From Gemmataceae bacterium (lineage in GTDB: Bacteria; Planctomycetota; Planctomycetia; Gemmatales; Gemmataceae): DNA of 64,000 nt. The stretch is from assembly GCA_009692005.1 (NCBI GenBank), contig SHZZ01000005.1, forward strand, positions 1 through 64,000. The letters are read 5' to 3'. The translations under genes were made by a program, and so were the position numbers. Numbering within the stretch: position 1 is the stretch's first letter; each line of letters opens with the position of its first letter. Of the stretch, positions 17,220 to 25,958 are shown piece after piece. The notes beneath the pieces are model-generated. The model worked only from the letters and a program-made list of their open reading frames with translations. It was not told where the DNA came from and did not search any database.

Positions 17220-17969
17220 ATGACTCCCTCCCACATATCCTCGTATCAGCAGTCTACCGAAGGTTTTTATACCTCCAAAGTTAATTCACCTTCCAACCTG
17301 CCCGTCAAAACTTTCCTCCCGGTTTATTACGAACCGAACTACGCTTATCCACTCCTGGTTTTTTTGCATGGACATGGAAGCAGCGAGGATTCTGTCCTCC
17401 GCTATGCACCCCATATTAGCCGCAGGAATTTTATCGCCATTTCTCTGCGCGGCCGCCAGGAAGTCACAATTCAAAAAAACGGAAAATTCGAAGAGGGTTA
17501 CTCGTGGGGCAGTCAGGCGCAGTCCGATGCCTGGGTGGAAGATTATCTATTCAACGCCATTGAAAAAACACGCGACTTCTACCACATCCATTCCCGCAGA
17601 ATCTACCTGGTGGGCTTTTGTGAAGGCGCAACCCTTGCCTACCGGATGGCGCTGCAATTTCCCGAACAGTTCGCAGGGATGGTTTCCCTCAACGGCTGCC
17701 TGCCCAGACAGCAAAGGCCGCTGTGGCGAGTGAATCAAATGCGCCACATAAAATTGTTTATGGGCCATGGGGTGGCCAATTCCGTCATTCCCATGGGAAT
17801 GGCTCTGGAAGACAGGCTGCAGTTTCAAATGGCCGGCGTAGAACCCTGCTGGCGGACCTATGGCACCAACCACCGCTTGCATGTGGAAATGTTCAAGGAC
17901 ACCAACCGCTGGATCATGGGACATGTGGAAAAGGACTGGCACGGCACGCCCTCCTTTTTCAAAGGATAA
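17220..17969 (+). CDS. Alpha/beta hydrolase with Cys at the nucleophile position
   Basis: 249 aa, similar in layout to phospholipase/carboxylesterase-type esterases and dienelactone hydrolases. Oxyanion segment VFLHGHGSS (about residues 47-54), nucleophile elbow VGFCEGATLAYRMA with Cys134 instead of the usual Ser, then MGHGVANSVIP where the acid position is Asn187 instead of Asp, and His218 in TNHRLHVEM. The fold length is complete, so this is not truncation. The substrate is unknown. Its 3' end overlaps the convergent hslU gene by 11 bases. No signal peptide, so cytoplasmic. Confidence 0.82.
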   Translation: MTPSHISSYQQSTEGFYTSKVNSPSNLPVKTFLPVYYEPNYAYPLLVFLHGHGSSEDSVLRYAPHISRRNFIAISLRGRQEVTIQKNGKFEEGYSWGSQAQSDAWVEDYLFNAIEKTRDFYHIHSRRIYLVGFCEGATLAYRMALQFPEQFAGMVSLNGCLPRQQRPLWRVNQMRHIKLFMGHGVANSVIPMGMALEDRLQFQMAGVEPCWRTYGTNHRLHVEMFKDTNRWIMGHVEKDWHGTPSFFKG

Positions 17970-19293
17970 AGCGGGCCAGATCTTCTCGCGGCAGCACCTC
18001 TTTTAATTTTTCCCGGACATAAGCGGCGTCGATACACACTTCCTTGTTTTCCAGGTCGCTTCCCTGGAAACTGATTTCTTCAACCACCTTTTCCAAAATA
18101 GTATGCAGCCTGCGCGCACCGATGTTTTGCATCGAGGAATTCACCTCAAAGGCAATGTCGGCCAGAGCGCCGAGGCCGTCGGGGCTGAATTCCAGTTTCA
18201 CTCCCTCGGTGGCAAGCAAACCGGCGTACTGGCGGGTCAGAGAGTTTTTCGGTTCCGTGAGGATTTTCAGGAAGTCGTCGCGGCCAAGATCGGTCAACTC
18301 CACGCGGATGGGGAAACGGCCCTGAAGTTCCGGCATCAGATCTGAAGGTTTTGAAGTATGAAAGGCGCCTGCGGCAATAAACAGAATATGGTCGGTTTTC
18401 ACCGGGCCGTAACGGGAATTCACCGTGGTGCCCTCGACCACAGGCAAGAGGTCGCGCTGGACGCCCTGGCGGGAAACATCCGGGCCATGCCCCTGCCCCG
18501 TGGCACAAACCTTGTCGAGTTCATCGAGAAAAATTATGCCATGATTCTCCACCAGATCGACCGCTTTTTCGTTCACCGCCTGACGGTCAATCAGGGCCTC
18601 GGTCTCCTGTTCCAGGAGGATTTTTCGCGCATCCGAGATTTTCACCTGGCGCGTGTGGCTTTGCTTGGGCAAGATTTTTTCGAACATGGTTTGGAAGTCG
18701 GCATCCATGTTTTCCATGCCGCCGGTTGATAACACCTGCACCGGCACGATCTTCTGCTCAACCGTCATTTCCACCGTGCGGTCTTCCAGTTCCAAAGCGA
18801 CAAGCCTTTTGCGCAACCTTTCTCTGGCGCGGCCGGATTTCTCATTTGCCTCCGGATTTTCCGGGTTCCAGGAACCGGTCCCAGGAAGCAACAGGTCCAG
18901 CAGTTTTTCCTCCACTCTTTCCTTGGCACGAGTTTCCACGGATTTTCTTTGTTCCTGCCTGATCATGCCGCCGGCAATTTCCACCAGGTCGCGGATCATG
19001 CTTTCCACATCCCGGCCGTGGTAGCCCACTTCCGTGTACTTGGTCGCTTCCACCTTGAGAAAAGGCGCGCCCACCAATTGGGCCAGGCGGCGGGCGATTT
19101 CTGTTTTCCCAACCCCGGTTGGCCCGATCATGATTATGTTTTTTGGCGTGACATCCTTGCGCATTTCTAGGGGGAGGTTTTGCCTGCGCCAGCGGTTGCG
19201 AATGGCGATGGCGACGGCTTTTTTCGCCGCCCCCTGGCCGACGATGTACTTATCCAGTTCCTGCACCACTTGCTTGGGAGTCAATTCAGCCAC
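17959..19293 (-). CDS. hslU: ATP-dependent protease ATPase subunit HslU
   Basis: 444 aa AAA+ unfoldase that feeds proteins to HslV. Begins TPKQVVQELDKYIVGQ, Walker A GPTGVGKT (residues 57-64), Walker B in IIFLDELDKV, sensor/arginine region GRFPIRVEL, and the C-terminal tail EDLARFIL that docks into HslV. The pore-loop motif normally read GYVG is GYHG here (residues 90-93). Middle I-domain is present, and length is normal. It follows hslV after a gap of 33 bases on the same strand. Confidence 0.96.
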   Translation of the reverse strand: MAELTPKQVVQELDKYIVGQGAAKKAVAIAIRNRWRRQNLPLEMRKDVTPKNIIMIGPTGVGKTEIARRLAQLVGAPFLKVEATKYTEVGYHGRDVESMIRDLVEIAGGMIRQEQRKSVETRAKERVEEKLLDLLLPGTGSWNPENPEANEKSGRARERLRKRLVALELEDRTVEMTVEQKIVPVQVLSTGGMENMDADFQTMFEKILPKQSHTRQVKISDARKILLEQETEALIDRQAVNEKAVDLVENHGIIFLDELDKVCATGQGHGPDVSRQGVQRDLLPVVEGTTVNSRYGPVKTDHILFIAAGAFHTSKPSDLMPELQGRFPIRVELTDLGRDDFLKILTEPKNSLTRQYAGLLATEGVKLEFSPDGLGALADIAFEVNSSMQNIGARRLHTILEKVVEEISFQGSDLENKEVCIDAAYVREKLKEVLPREDLARFIL

Positions 19294-19326
19294 AGGCGCT
19301 CCTTCACGATGCTTTCGCAGGGAAAA

Positions 19327-19857
19327 TCACGAATCGAGGGATTCCACCACGATATTGCGATTAGTGTAAATGCACAGGTCGGCGGCAATTTCCAGGGAGG
19401 CGCGGACAATACCTGCGGCGTCCAGTTGAGAATGTGCAGCCAATGCCCGTGCGGCGGCCATGGCGTAGGCGCCTCCCGACCCCGTGGCCGCGATGCCGTC
19501 GTTGGGTTGAATCACATCACCGTTGCCGCTGATCACCAGGACATTTTCCCGGTCGACGACCACCAGCATGGCTTCCAGGCGGCGCAGCATGCGGTCGGTG
19601 CGCCAATCCTTGGCCAGTTCGATTGCTGCCCGCGGCACCACGCCCTGAAAATCCTTCAGCCGGGCCTCAAACCTTTCCAACAGGGCGAAGGAATCGGCCG
19701 CCGAGCCCGCAAACCCCGCCAGGACTTTCCCCTGGTGCAGCTTGCGGATTTTCATGGCATCGGGTTTCATCACTATGCTTCCCAGGGTGACCTGCCCGTC
19801 ACCGCCGATGGCAGTTTTCCCCTGGTGGCGGATCGCCAGAATTGTGGTTCCATGCAT
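19327..19857 (-). CDS. hslV: ATP-dependent protease peptidase subunit HslV
   Basis: 176 aa, proteasome beta-like threonine protease. The start at 19857 gives [11 protein letters not shown], in which the short propeptide Met-His-Gly must be removed to expose the catalytic Thr; [16 protein letters not shown] and [17 protein letters not shown] are family signatures. The open frame continues upstream to 19980, but that extension has no counterpart in the family and would bury the N-terminal Thr. Operon order hslV-hslU is the usual one. Confidence 0.95.
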   Translation of the reverse strand: MHGTTILAIRHQGKTAIGGDGQVTLGSIVMKPDAMKIRKLHQGKVLAGFAGSAADSFALLERFEARLKDFQGVVPRAAIELAKDWRTDRMLRRLEAMLVVVDRENVLVISGNGDVIQPNDGIAATGSGGAYAMAAARALAAHSQLDAAGIVRASLEIAADLCIYTNRNIVVESLDS

Positions 19858-19997
19858 GGTTTCAGGATTCACGGCAGCCCCCGATAAGATTCTGGAAAAT
19901 AGTTTGCTGCATCCGCGAAAAATGATCAATTCACCGTCCCCGTCAGCGAATAGTTTATAATAAGACACTGTGAGAACCACCCCAGGGAGGATTTCCC

Positions 19998-21080
19998 ATG
20001 AATAGGTTAGTTTCGCTTGGCCTGCTTCCGATCAGTCTGGCCGCGTGCCTTTGGCTTGCCCCCCTGGCGCGGGCGGAATTCCGCGCGGTTCAAGATCAAG
20101 CCGGTTTCTTCTCTGCCAACGCGGTTTCCGAAGCCAACCGCCGCATCGCCGACATTGAACGAAAGTTTAAAAAAGACCTCGTTGTCGAAACCTTTGCGGA
20201 ACCGGCCAAGGAATTTTTCAAGGATGTCAATCACGCCGACAAAGGCGCCATGAACAAGGCCTACCAAAATTGGGCCAGGCAAAGGGCAACCGAGCTCAAG
20301 GTCAACGGGATTTTTGTTGTCATAACCAAGAAACCGGGCCATGTGCAGGTGGCCATTGGCAATTCCACCAGCCTGGGGGCCTTTAACCAGACCAAGCGTG
20401 ATGAACTTTCCCATTTAATCACCGAACGCTTCTCCCAAAAAAAATTCGATGAGGCCCTTTTGGAAGGTGTCAATTTTGTCTTGACGACTTTTGAAGGGCG
20501 GACTGCCCGCAAGGCGGTCGCAGCACCGGTTCCGACACAGCCCGCGGATCAACAGGTTCCGACACAGTCCGGGGATCAACAAGGGCAGTTCTCAATGATG
20601 GGCTGGCTTTGCCCATTGGTAATAATCGTTGGAGTTGTTTGGCTGGTGATTGGATTATTCCGCAGCATGGCGGGCGGCGGCGCTGGCGCTGGTGCCGGCG
20701 GAGGCGGCATGGCGCCGGGTTATGGCGGTGGTGGAGGCGGCGGGTTCTTCAGTTCCCTCATGGGCGGCATGTTTGGCGCTGCCGCCGGCATGTGGATGTA
20801 TAGCCACTTCATGGGCGGGAACTCTCCTTCCGCTTGGGGTGGCGATCAAAGCAGCCTCGGCTCCTCCGGCGGACCCGCAGATACGGATTATACCAGCAGC
20901 GGTGGGGATTTTGATTCCGGCGACGCTGGTGCTGGCGGAGATGCCGGCGGCGGTGGCGGCTGGTTTGGTGGCGGCGGTGATGACGGCGGTGGCGGCGGCG
21001 GTGGTTGGTTTGGGGGCGGTGGAGACGGCGGGGGAGGCGACTTCGGCGGCGGAGGAGACGGGGGCGGCGGGGGCGATTAA
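19998..21080 (+). CDS. TPM-domain protein with Gly-rich C-terminus
   Basis: 360 aa. Signal peptide ([16 protein letters not shown] type), then a TPM domain of about residues 27-170 ([54 protein letters not shown]). A membrane segment around residue 205 ([19 protein letters not shown]) and a long tail made almost only of Gly, Asp, Ala and Trp ([15 protein letters not shown]) follow. Architecture resembles YgcG/Psb32-like membrane proteins; function unknown. AGGGAGG lies 7 bases before the ATG. A terminator follows. Confidence 0.88.
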   Translation: MNRLVSLGLLPISLAACLWLAPLARAEFRAVQDQAGFFSANAVSEANRRIADIERKFKKDLVVETFAEPAKEFFKDVNHADKGAMNKAYQNWARQRATELKVNGIFVVITKKPGHVQVAIGNSTSLGAFNQTKRDELSHLITERFSQKKFDEALLEGVNFVLTTFEGRTARKAVAAPVPTQPADQQVPTQSGDQQGQFSMMGWLCPLVIIVGVVWLVIGLFRSMAGGGAGAGAGGGGMAPGYGGGGGGGFFSSLMGGMFGAAAGMWMYSHFMGGNSPSAWGGDQSSLGSSGGPADTDYTSSGGDFDSGDAGAGGDAGGGGGWFGGGGDDGGGGGGGWFGGGGDGGGGDFGGGGDGGGGGD

Positions 21081-21108
21081 TTTCCTCTCCTGACTATTTT
21101 AATTCCTT

Positions 21109-21139
21109 GGGAACCGTGAAGGCGGTTCCCTATCTTTTT
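21109..21139 (+). terminator. Rho-independent terminator after TPM gene
   Basis: Stem GGGAACCG (21109-21116) and CGGTTCCC (21123-21130) with a 6-base loop, followed by TATCTTTTT. It lies directly before the HIT gene, which makes the TTG start of that gene inside the T-run unlikely. Confidence 0.8.
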
Positions 21140-21152
21140 GGAATCTAAGGCC

Positions 21153-21626
21153 GTGAACTCTTGTCCTTTTTGCCTGAAAATCCAGACACTGGCACAGCAG
21201 CTCGCTCCAGATTGCGTTTGGGAATTTCCCCATAGCCACTTATTTCTCGGCAAATGGCAGTTTTATCACGGCTATTGCGTCCTGGTTACAAAAACTCATG
21301 CTCGCGAATTGTTTGACCTGGCCACGGAGGAACGGGCCGCCCTGTTTGAGGAACTCACCCTGGCGGCCAAAGCCATTCACCTCGCCGTCACGCCCCTCAA
21401 AATGAACTATGAACTACTGGGAAACCAGGTCCCCCACCTTCATTGGCACCTCTTTCCCCGTTTTGAATCCGATCCGGAAAAACTGCAACCCGCCTGGCTG
21501 CGTCTGGCGCGAGCGGAGCAGGATCCTCATGCCCTGGCGCAAGCCATGGCTGGCCCTGAAACGCCAGAGAAAACCAGGGCGCGCATTCGAAACCAACTGC
21601 AACAACTGGGCGCCAATAGCTCATGA
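21153..21626 (+). CDS. HIT-family nucleotide-binding hydrolase/transferase
   Basis: 157 aa from GTG 21153 (NSCPFC). An in-frame TTG at 21138 is in the T-run of the preceding terminator and is less likely. HIT-family: CPFCLKI at the N-terminus, a central helix-strand fold, MNYELLGNQVPHLHWHLFPRF with the HxHxH triad. Expected to act on AMP-linked or dinucleotide substrates (Fhit/Hnt-type); the substrate is not predictable. The stop overlaps the hemC start (ATGA), so the two are coupled. Confidence 0.88.
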   Translation: MNSCPFCLKIQTLAQQLAPDCVWEFPHSHLFLGKWQFYHGYCVLVTKTHARELFDLATEERAALFEELTLAAKAIHLAVTPLKMNYELLGNQVPHLHWHLFPRFESDPEKLQPAWLRLARAEQDPHALAQAMAGPETPEKTRARIRNQLQQLGANSS

Positions 21627-22546
21627 ATACTTTGCGCATCGGCACACGAGGAAGCCCGCTGGCCCTATGGCAGGCGCGCTTTGTTCAGGAACAACTGCGT
21701 CTGACGCATGCTGAACTCCAGACCCACCTGGTTATCCTGGAAACTCTGGGGGACCAGATCCGCGATCGGGCCCTGAGCCAGATCGGCGGCGACGGATTGT
21801 TCACCAAGGAAATCCAAAACGCCCTGTTGGGCAACCTCGTCGACCTTGGGGTTCACAGCTTGAAGGATTTGCCCACTGCCCCGGTCGCCGGACTGACACT
21901 CGGCGCTGTCCCCGCTCGCGGGCCGGTTGGCGACGCCTTTGTCTCCAATACCGTGGCACGATTCGATAAACTTCCCCCCGGCGCCCGGCTGGGAACCACC
22001 AGCCTGCGGCGCAGGTCGCAGGCAATTGCCCGCCGCCCAGACTTGCAACTGGTCCACTTGCGGGGCAATATTGATACCAGGCTGAATAAAATCGAGACAG
22101 ATAAACTGGATGGCATCATCCTGGCCGAGGCTGGCTTGTTGCGGCTCGGTTTTCAAAACAGGATTCGGGAAATTCTCGACCCGGCGTGGATGCTGCCCGC
22201 CGTGGGGCAAGGCGCGCTCGGGTTAGAGTGCCGCGACAACGACTTGGCCACTCTGGCAGCTATCCAGCCCCTGGAAGACTCGGTCACGCGGGCCGCCGTG
22301 GCCGCCGAGCGGGCCTTTTTACTCACCTTGGGCGGCGGCTGCCTGATCCCTGTTGGGGTTCGCACCACCATTCAGGGCAACCAGCTACAGATTCAAGGCT
22401 TGGTCCTATCCCTGGATGGCCTGGAGAAAGTGGCGGGGACAATGGTTGGCGACATCGGTGAGGGAGAAAAAACCGGCGCGGAACTGGCGCGGTCCTTTTT
22501 GCAACAAGGCGCCGATAAAATTCTCCAACAGCTCCGCCCTGGCTAA
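21623..22546 (+). CDS. hemC: Hydroxymethylbilane synthase (porphobilinogen deaminase)
   Basis: 307 aa cytoplasmic enzyme of tetrapyrrole synthesis joining four porphobilinogens. Begins LRIGTRGSPLALWQARFV, contains SLKDLPT, GTTSLRRRSQ, LRGNIDTRLNKI, and the dipyrromethane cofactor Cys in LGGGCLIPVG. Length is normal. Haem supply would be needed by the pentaheme cytochrome at 46.6 kb, although nothing links them directly. Confidence 0.97.
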   Translation: MNTLRIGTRGSPLALWQARFVQEQLRLTHAELQTHLVILETLGDQIRDRALSQIGGDGLFTKEIQNALLGNLVDLGVHSLKDLPTAPVAGLTLGAVPARGPVGDAFVSNTVARFDKLPPGARLGTTSLRRRSQAIARRPDLQLVHLRGNIDTRLNKIETDKLDGIILAEAGLLRLGFQNRIREILDPAWMLPAVGQGALGLECRDNDLATLAAIQPLEDSVTRAAVAAERAFLLTLGGGCLIPVGVRTTIQGNQLQIQGLVLSLDGLEKVAGTMVGDIGEGEKTGAELARSFLQQGADKILQQLRPG

Positions 22547-22555
22547 TTCAATTCA

Positions 22556-23209
22556 TTATTCCCGTTTCTTACCCAGCAGCTTTATCGCGCTCCAATCGCC
22601 GGTGTCGTCGAATGACCCCACTCCCACCGTTCCCCAGGTGAATGCTTTATCGTTTGCGGTCATGACGGGGGTTTTCATGTCATCGAAGAAAACCTCGATG
22701 CTGCCGGATGCGGCGTCCCTGCGGACGCGGACCTGGTGCCAGTTGTCGTCCCAATTGGTGCCTGGAGTTGTTTTCGTCGAGATCTTTTTTCTATCCGCGC
22801 CCTTGACGATGAAAATCTGGTTGGCGTGGTCATCGGTTTTCTTTCCCAGGTGGACATAGTAGAAATGGGAATTATCCTGATAGCCGAAAAAGAGGCAAAG
22901 GTCGCGGTGGCCGTAATCCTTCACCGTGCTGCGCAAACGCGCATCAAGAACAAAATCCTCCACCTTGAGATCCTTGACCAGGGCAAAATGAAAAGGGCTT
23001 CGTTGAGGCGGTTTGAATCCGCTTTTCTTGTCAAACTGGCTGAGGGCCTTGCCCCCCTCAAAGTCGATAATTTTCCACGCTTTCGGGTCGCTGAACCGCC
23101 AATTCGAGCTTCCCTTGGTAAAATCATCATGGAAGGCCGTGGGCAGCTCCCCAGCCTGTACCGACAGTCCCAGAACGGCAACAGTAAAGAGAATAAGCGC
23201 TTTTTTCAT
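22556..23209 (-). CDS. Secreted concanavalin-like (jelly-roll) domain protein
   Basis: 217 aa. Signal peptide ALILFTVAVLGLSVQAG, then a single beta-sandwich domain: FHDDFTKGSSNWRFSD, DFVLDARLRSTVKDYGHRDLCLFFGY, SHFYYVHLGKKTDDHANQIFIV, and WHQVRVRRDAASGSIEVFFDD. It resembles 3-keto-disaccharide hydrolase (DUF1080)/LamG-type sandwiches abundant in planctomycetes; no catalytic residues can be assigned. GGGAGG is 8 bases upstream of the ATG. Convergent with hemC and divergent from the U32 gene. Confidence 0.8.
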   Translation of the reverse strand: MKKALILFTVAVLGLSVQAGELPTAFHDDFTKGSSNWRFSDPKAWKIIDFEGGKALSQFDKKSGFKPPQRSPFHFALVKDLKVEDFVLDARLRSTVKDYGHRDLCLFFGYQDNSHFYYVHLGKKTDDHANQIFIVKGADRKKISTKTTPGTNWDDNWHQVRVRRDAASGSIEVFFDDMKTPVMTANDKAFTWGTVGVGSFDDTGDWSAIKLLGKKRE

Positions 23210-23304
23210 GGCAGCCTCCCACTCTGGAATAAATGGGCCAAGTTAAAAGACAAGCTACCGAACAGGCCCCTGGCGGGCAAGGATTTCCCGTTTACGGAAA
23301 ACGC

Positions 23305-25818
23305 ATGAATGAAATGCCAAACAAAGTGGAACTCCTCTCCCCTGCCGGGGATTGGGAGTGTTTAAAAGCGGCCTGCGCCAACGGCGCTGACGCGGTTTAT
23401 TTTGGCCTGGACAAGTTCAACGCCCGACATCGCGCCGCCAACTTCGCCCTGCAAGAACTTCCCCAGGTGATGGAATACCTTCACCAGAGGAATGTCCGCG
23501 GCTTCGTGGCTTTCAACATCCTGATATTCCCCAGCGAACTGCAAGAAGCAGGGCAATACTTGCAGGAAATAGCCAGGGCAGGCGCCGATGCCATTATTAT
23601 TCAGGACCCGGCCTTGGCGCTTCTTGCGAAAAGAATCGCCCCCTCGCTAGAGATTCACGCCAGCACGCAGATGACTATTGCTGACTTTCACGGAACAGAG
23701 TTCGCCCGGGAATTGGGCGCCTCGCAAGTGGTGCTGGCCAGAGAACTGTCCATCGAACAAGTGGCGCGCATCGGCCAGGAAGCCCAAATCCCCCTCGAGG
23801 TCTTTGTCCATGGCGCCTTGTGCGTCGCTTACAGCGGCCAGTGTCTCACGAGCGAGGCCCTTGGCGGGCGCAGCGCCAATCGCGGCCAGTGCGCTCAGGC
23901 TTGCAGGCTTCCCTATGAAATGCTGGTGGATGGGGGAAAACTAGACCTGGGCGACCGAGCCTATTTGCTCAGTCCGCAAGATTTAGCCGGGCATGAACAG
24001 ATCCCGGAACTGATCCAGGCGGGGGTGCGCTGTTTCAAAATTGAAGGGCGGATGAAGGGCCCGGCCTATGTCGCGGCCACCACCAAATTTTATCGCGAAG
24101 CCATCGATAAGGCGCTGGCCTCGCAACCCTTTTCACCTACCTTTCAAAGCCAGCACGATTTATCTCTGGCCTTCTCACGCGGATTCACACCCGGATTCTT
24201 CCAAGGCAATGATCATCAGCGTTTGGTTCAAGGCCGCTTCCCCAAAAACCGCGGATTGCTCCTGGGAACTGTGATTAAAGTACAGGGCGCCATGCTGGTG
24301 TTTTCTCCACACGCCGGTCTGCCCCTCAACCCCTTTCCCCTGCAAACTGGCGACGGCATCGTCATCGACTTGGGGAAGCCCGCGGAAAACGAGCCCGGTG
24401 GGCGGGTGGAGCGAGTCGTCGTTTTAGAAAAAGCCAACCAGGTGGAGATTCACTTCAACTCGCGCAGCCATGATGTGGAACTGGCCACCAAGGGAAGCCT
24501 GGTGTGGAAAACCGACGATCCAGAATTCAAGCGCCGCATGGCTTCTTCCTTTGCCCGCGAAGCCATTCACCACCGAGAGAAACTGCGCTTTCACTTACGG
24601 GGAAAAACGGGAGGCGCGCTCACGCTTGAAGGGCTGACCGCCAAAGGCCAGGCCCAGGCGGAATGGTCAGGGCCCCTGGAAACCGCCCGCACCCTGCCCT
24701 TGCAAGAATCTCAGGCAAGGCAACTCCTCGGCCGTTTGGGAAATACTCCTTTTGAATTGGCAGAGTTGACACTCGAGTTGGAAGAAAGCCCCATGGTTCC
24801 CGCGGGGGTATTGAATTCCCTTCGCAGGGAAGTGGTAGAAAAAATTCTGGCGCAAAAAAAAGCCTCTGCCTCGCATGCCCTGGTTGATCCGGATCCTCTG
24901 GCAACATTGCGGCAGGAATTGGCTGCACTGCCCCGCCAATCCGAAGGACAAGACGCCCAGTTGACAATTCTGGTTCGGACTCTCCAGCAACTGGAATCGG
25001 TGTTGCAATGGGCTGCGGAGCAGTCCTCTTCTTGTGTGAAAATGATTTACTGTGATTTTGAAAACACCCGCCTCTACCCCGAGGCCGTGGCCCTGGCAAG
25101 AGAAGCGGGTATACCCCTTGGCCTGGCAACTTTAAGGATTCAGAAACCGGGCGAAGAGGGGTTCCTCAACCAGGTGCTTCGCTGCCAACCCGACGGACTG
25201 CTTATTCGGAATATCAGCGCCCTGAGGGAGGCCCGCCTGGCCGCGCCACAAATTCCATTGATTGGCGACTGGTCCTTGAACGCCGTCAATGACATTACCT
25301 GCCGTTTGTTGTTGAAGGAGGGTTTGGTGCGGCTATCGCCCGGGAACGACTTGAACGCCACGCAGTTGCTGGAACTGCTCCAGCAGATCAATCCGGAGGA
25401 TTTGGAAATTCCCGCGCACCTGCACATGCCGATGTTTCACATGGAGCATTGCGTTTACGCCGCCTTTCTTTCGAAGGGGAAGGACCACCGTGACTGCGGG
25501 CGCCCGTGTGAAAAGCACAGGGTGACTTTACGCGACCGCGTGGGTGCGGAATTCCCCGTGGGTGTTGACGCTGGTTGCAGAAACACGGTTTATAACTCGG
25601 TGGCACAATCGGCGGCGGAATTTTTAAAGCGCTTCACTGCCCTGGGGGCCCGCTTTTTCCGGCTGGAGCTCCTGCAACAAAATAAAGAAGAAACCTGGCA
25701 ATTGCTCGATGGCTACGCCGGGTGTTTGGCCGGGAAAACTTCGGGCAAGAAACTGTGGCAAAGCCTGCGGGCGACCAATCAATTCGGCCTGACCCGCGGA
25801 ACTCTCAACTTGTTGTAA
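23305..25818 (+). CDS. U32 family protein with second U32-like module
   Basis: 837 aa from ATG 23305 (ATG 23314 also possible). The first part is a U32 domain: ELLSPAGDWECLKAACANGAD, FVHGALCVAYSGQCLTSEAL and SANRGQCAQACRLPYE, followed by a DUF3656-like middle (to about residue 540). This is the RlhA/TrhP-type layout, the known members of which are RNA-hydroxylation factors rather than peptidases. A further ~290 residues add a second module with LIGDWSLNAVN, HMPMFHMEHCVYAAF and DCGRPCEKHRVTLRDR, itself U32-like and Cys-rich. Substrate RNA is unknown. RlhA-like is my best guess; the double module is longer than the E. coli protein. Confidence 0.88.
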   Translation: MNEMPNKVELLSPAGDWECLKAACANGADAVYFGLDKFNARHRAANFALQELPQVMEYLHQRNVRGFVAFNILIFPSELQEAGQYLQEIARAGADAIIIQDPALALLAKRIAPSLEIHASTQMTIADFHGTEFARELGASQVVLARELSIEQVARIGQEAQIPLEVFVHGALCVAYSGQCLTSEALGGRSANRGQCAQACRLPYEMLVDGGKLDLGDRAYLLSPQDLAGHEQIPELIQAGVRCFKIEGRMKGPAYVAATTKFYREAIDKALASQPFSPTFQSQHDLSLAFSRGFTPGFFQGNDHQRLVQGRFPKNRGLLLGTVIKVQGAMLVFSPHAGLPLNPFPLQTGDGIVIDLGKPAENEPGGRVERVVVLEKANQVEIHFNSRSHDVELATKGSLVWKTDDPEFKRRMASSFAREAIHHREKLRFHLRGKTGGALTLEGLTAKGQAQAEWSGPLETARTLPLQESQARQLLGRLGNTPFELAELTLELEESPMVPAGVLNSLRREVVEKILAQKKASASHALVDPDPLATLRQELAALPRQSEGQDAQLTILVRTLQQLESVLQWAAEQSSSCVKMIYCDFENTRLYPEAVALAREAGIPLGLATLRIQKPGEEGFLNQVLRCQPDGLLIRNISALREARLAAPQIPLIGDWSLNAVNDITCRLLLKEGLVRLSPGNDLNATQLLELLQQINPEDLEIPAHLHMPMFHMEHCVYAAFLSKGKDHRDCGRPCEKHRVTLRDRVGAEFPVGVDAGCRNTVYNSVAQSAAEFLKRFTALGARFFRLELLQQNKEETWQLLDGYAGCLAGKTSGKKLWQSLRATNQFGLTRGTLNLL

Positions 25819-25870
25819 CTAGTTTTTTGAAAAAAACCGATGAAAAAGAGAATCTCATGCCAATCTCGGG

Positions 25871-25898
25871 TTGATTTACCCTAGAGGTAAGGGATAAT
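25871..25898 (+). promoter_or_regulatory. Promoter of kinase gene with internal inverted repeat
   Basis: TTGATT (25871-25876) and GATAAT (25893-25898) are separated by 16 bases. The spacer contains TTACC-CTAGA-GGTAA (25876-25890), an inverted repeat that could bind a repressor. About 60 bases upstream of the kinase ATG. Assignment is by eye only. Confidence 0.45.
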
Positions 25899-25958
25899 CA
25901 ATGAAGATTCCGCAAGGGCGCGGAAGACTTGCGATAATTTGATCGTTGGGGAAACGGC

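Noticed and set aside
19858-19980. N-terminal extension of HslV
   Set aside because: It would bury the catalytic Thr and has no family counterpart; the start at 19857 fits.
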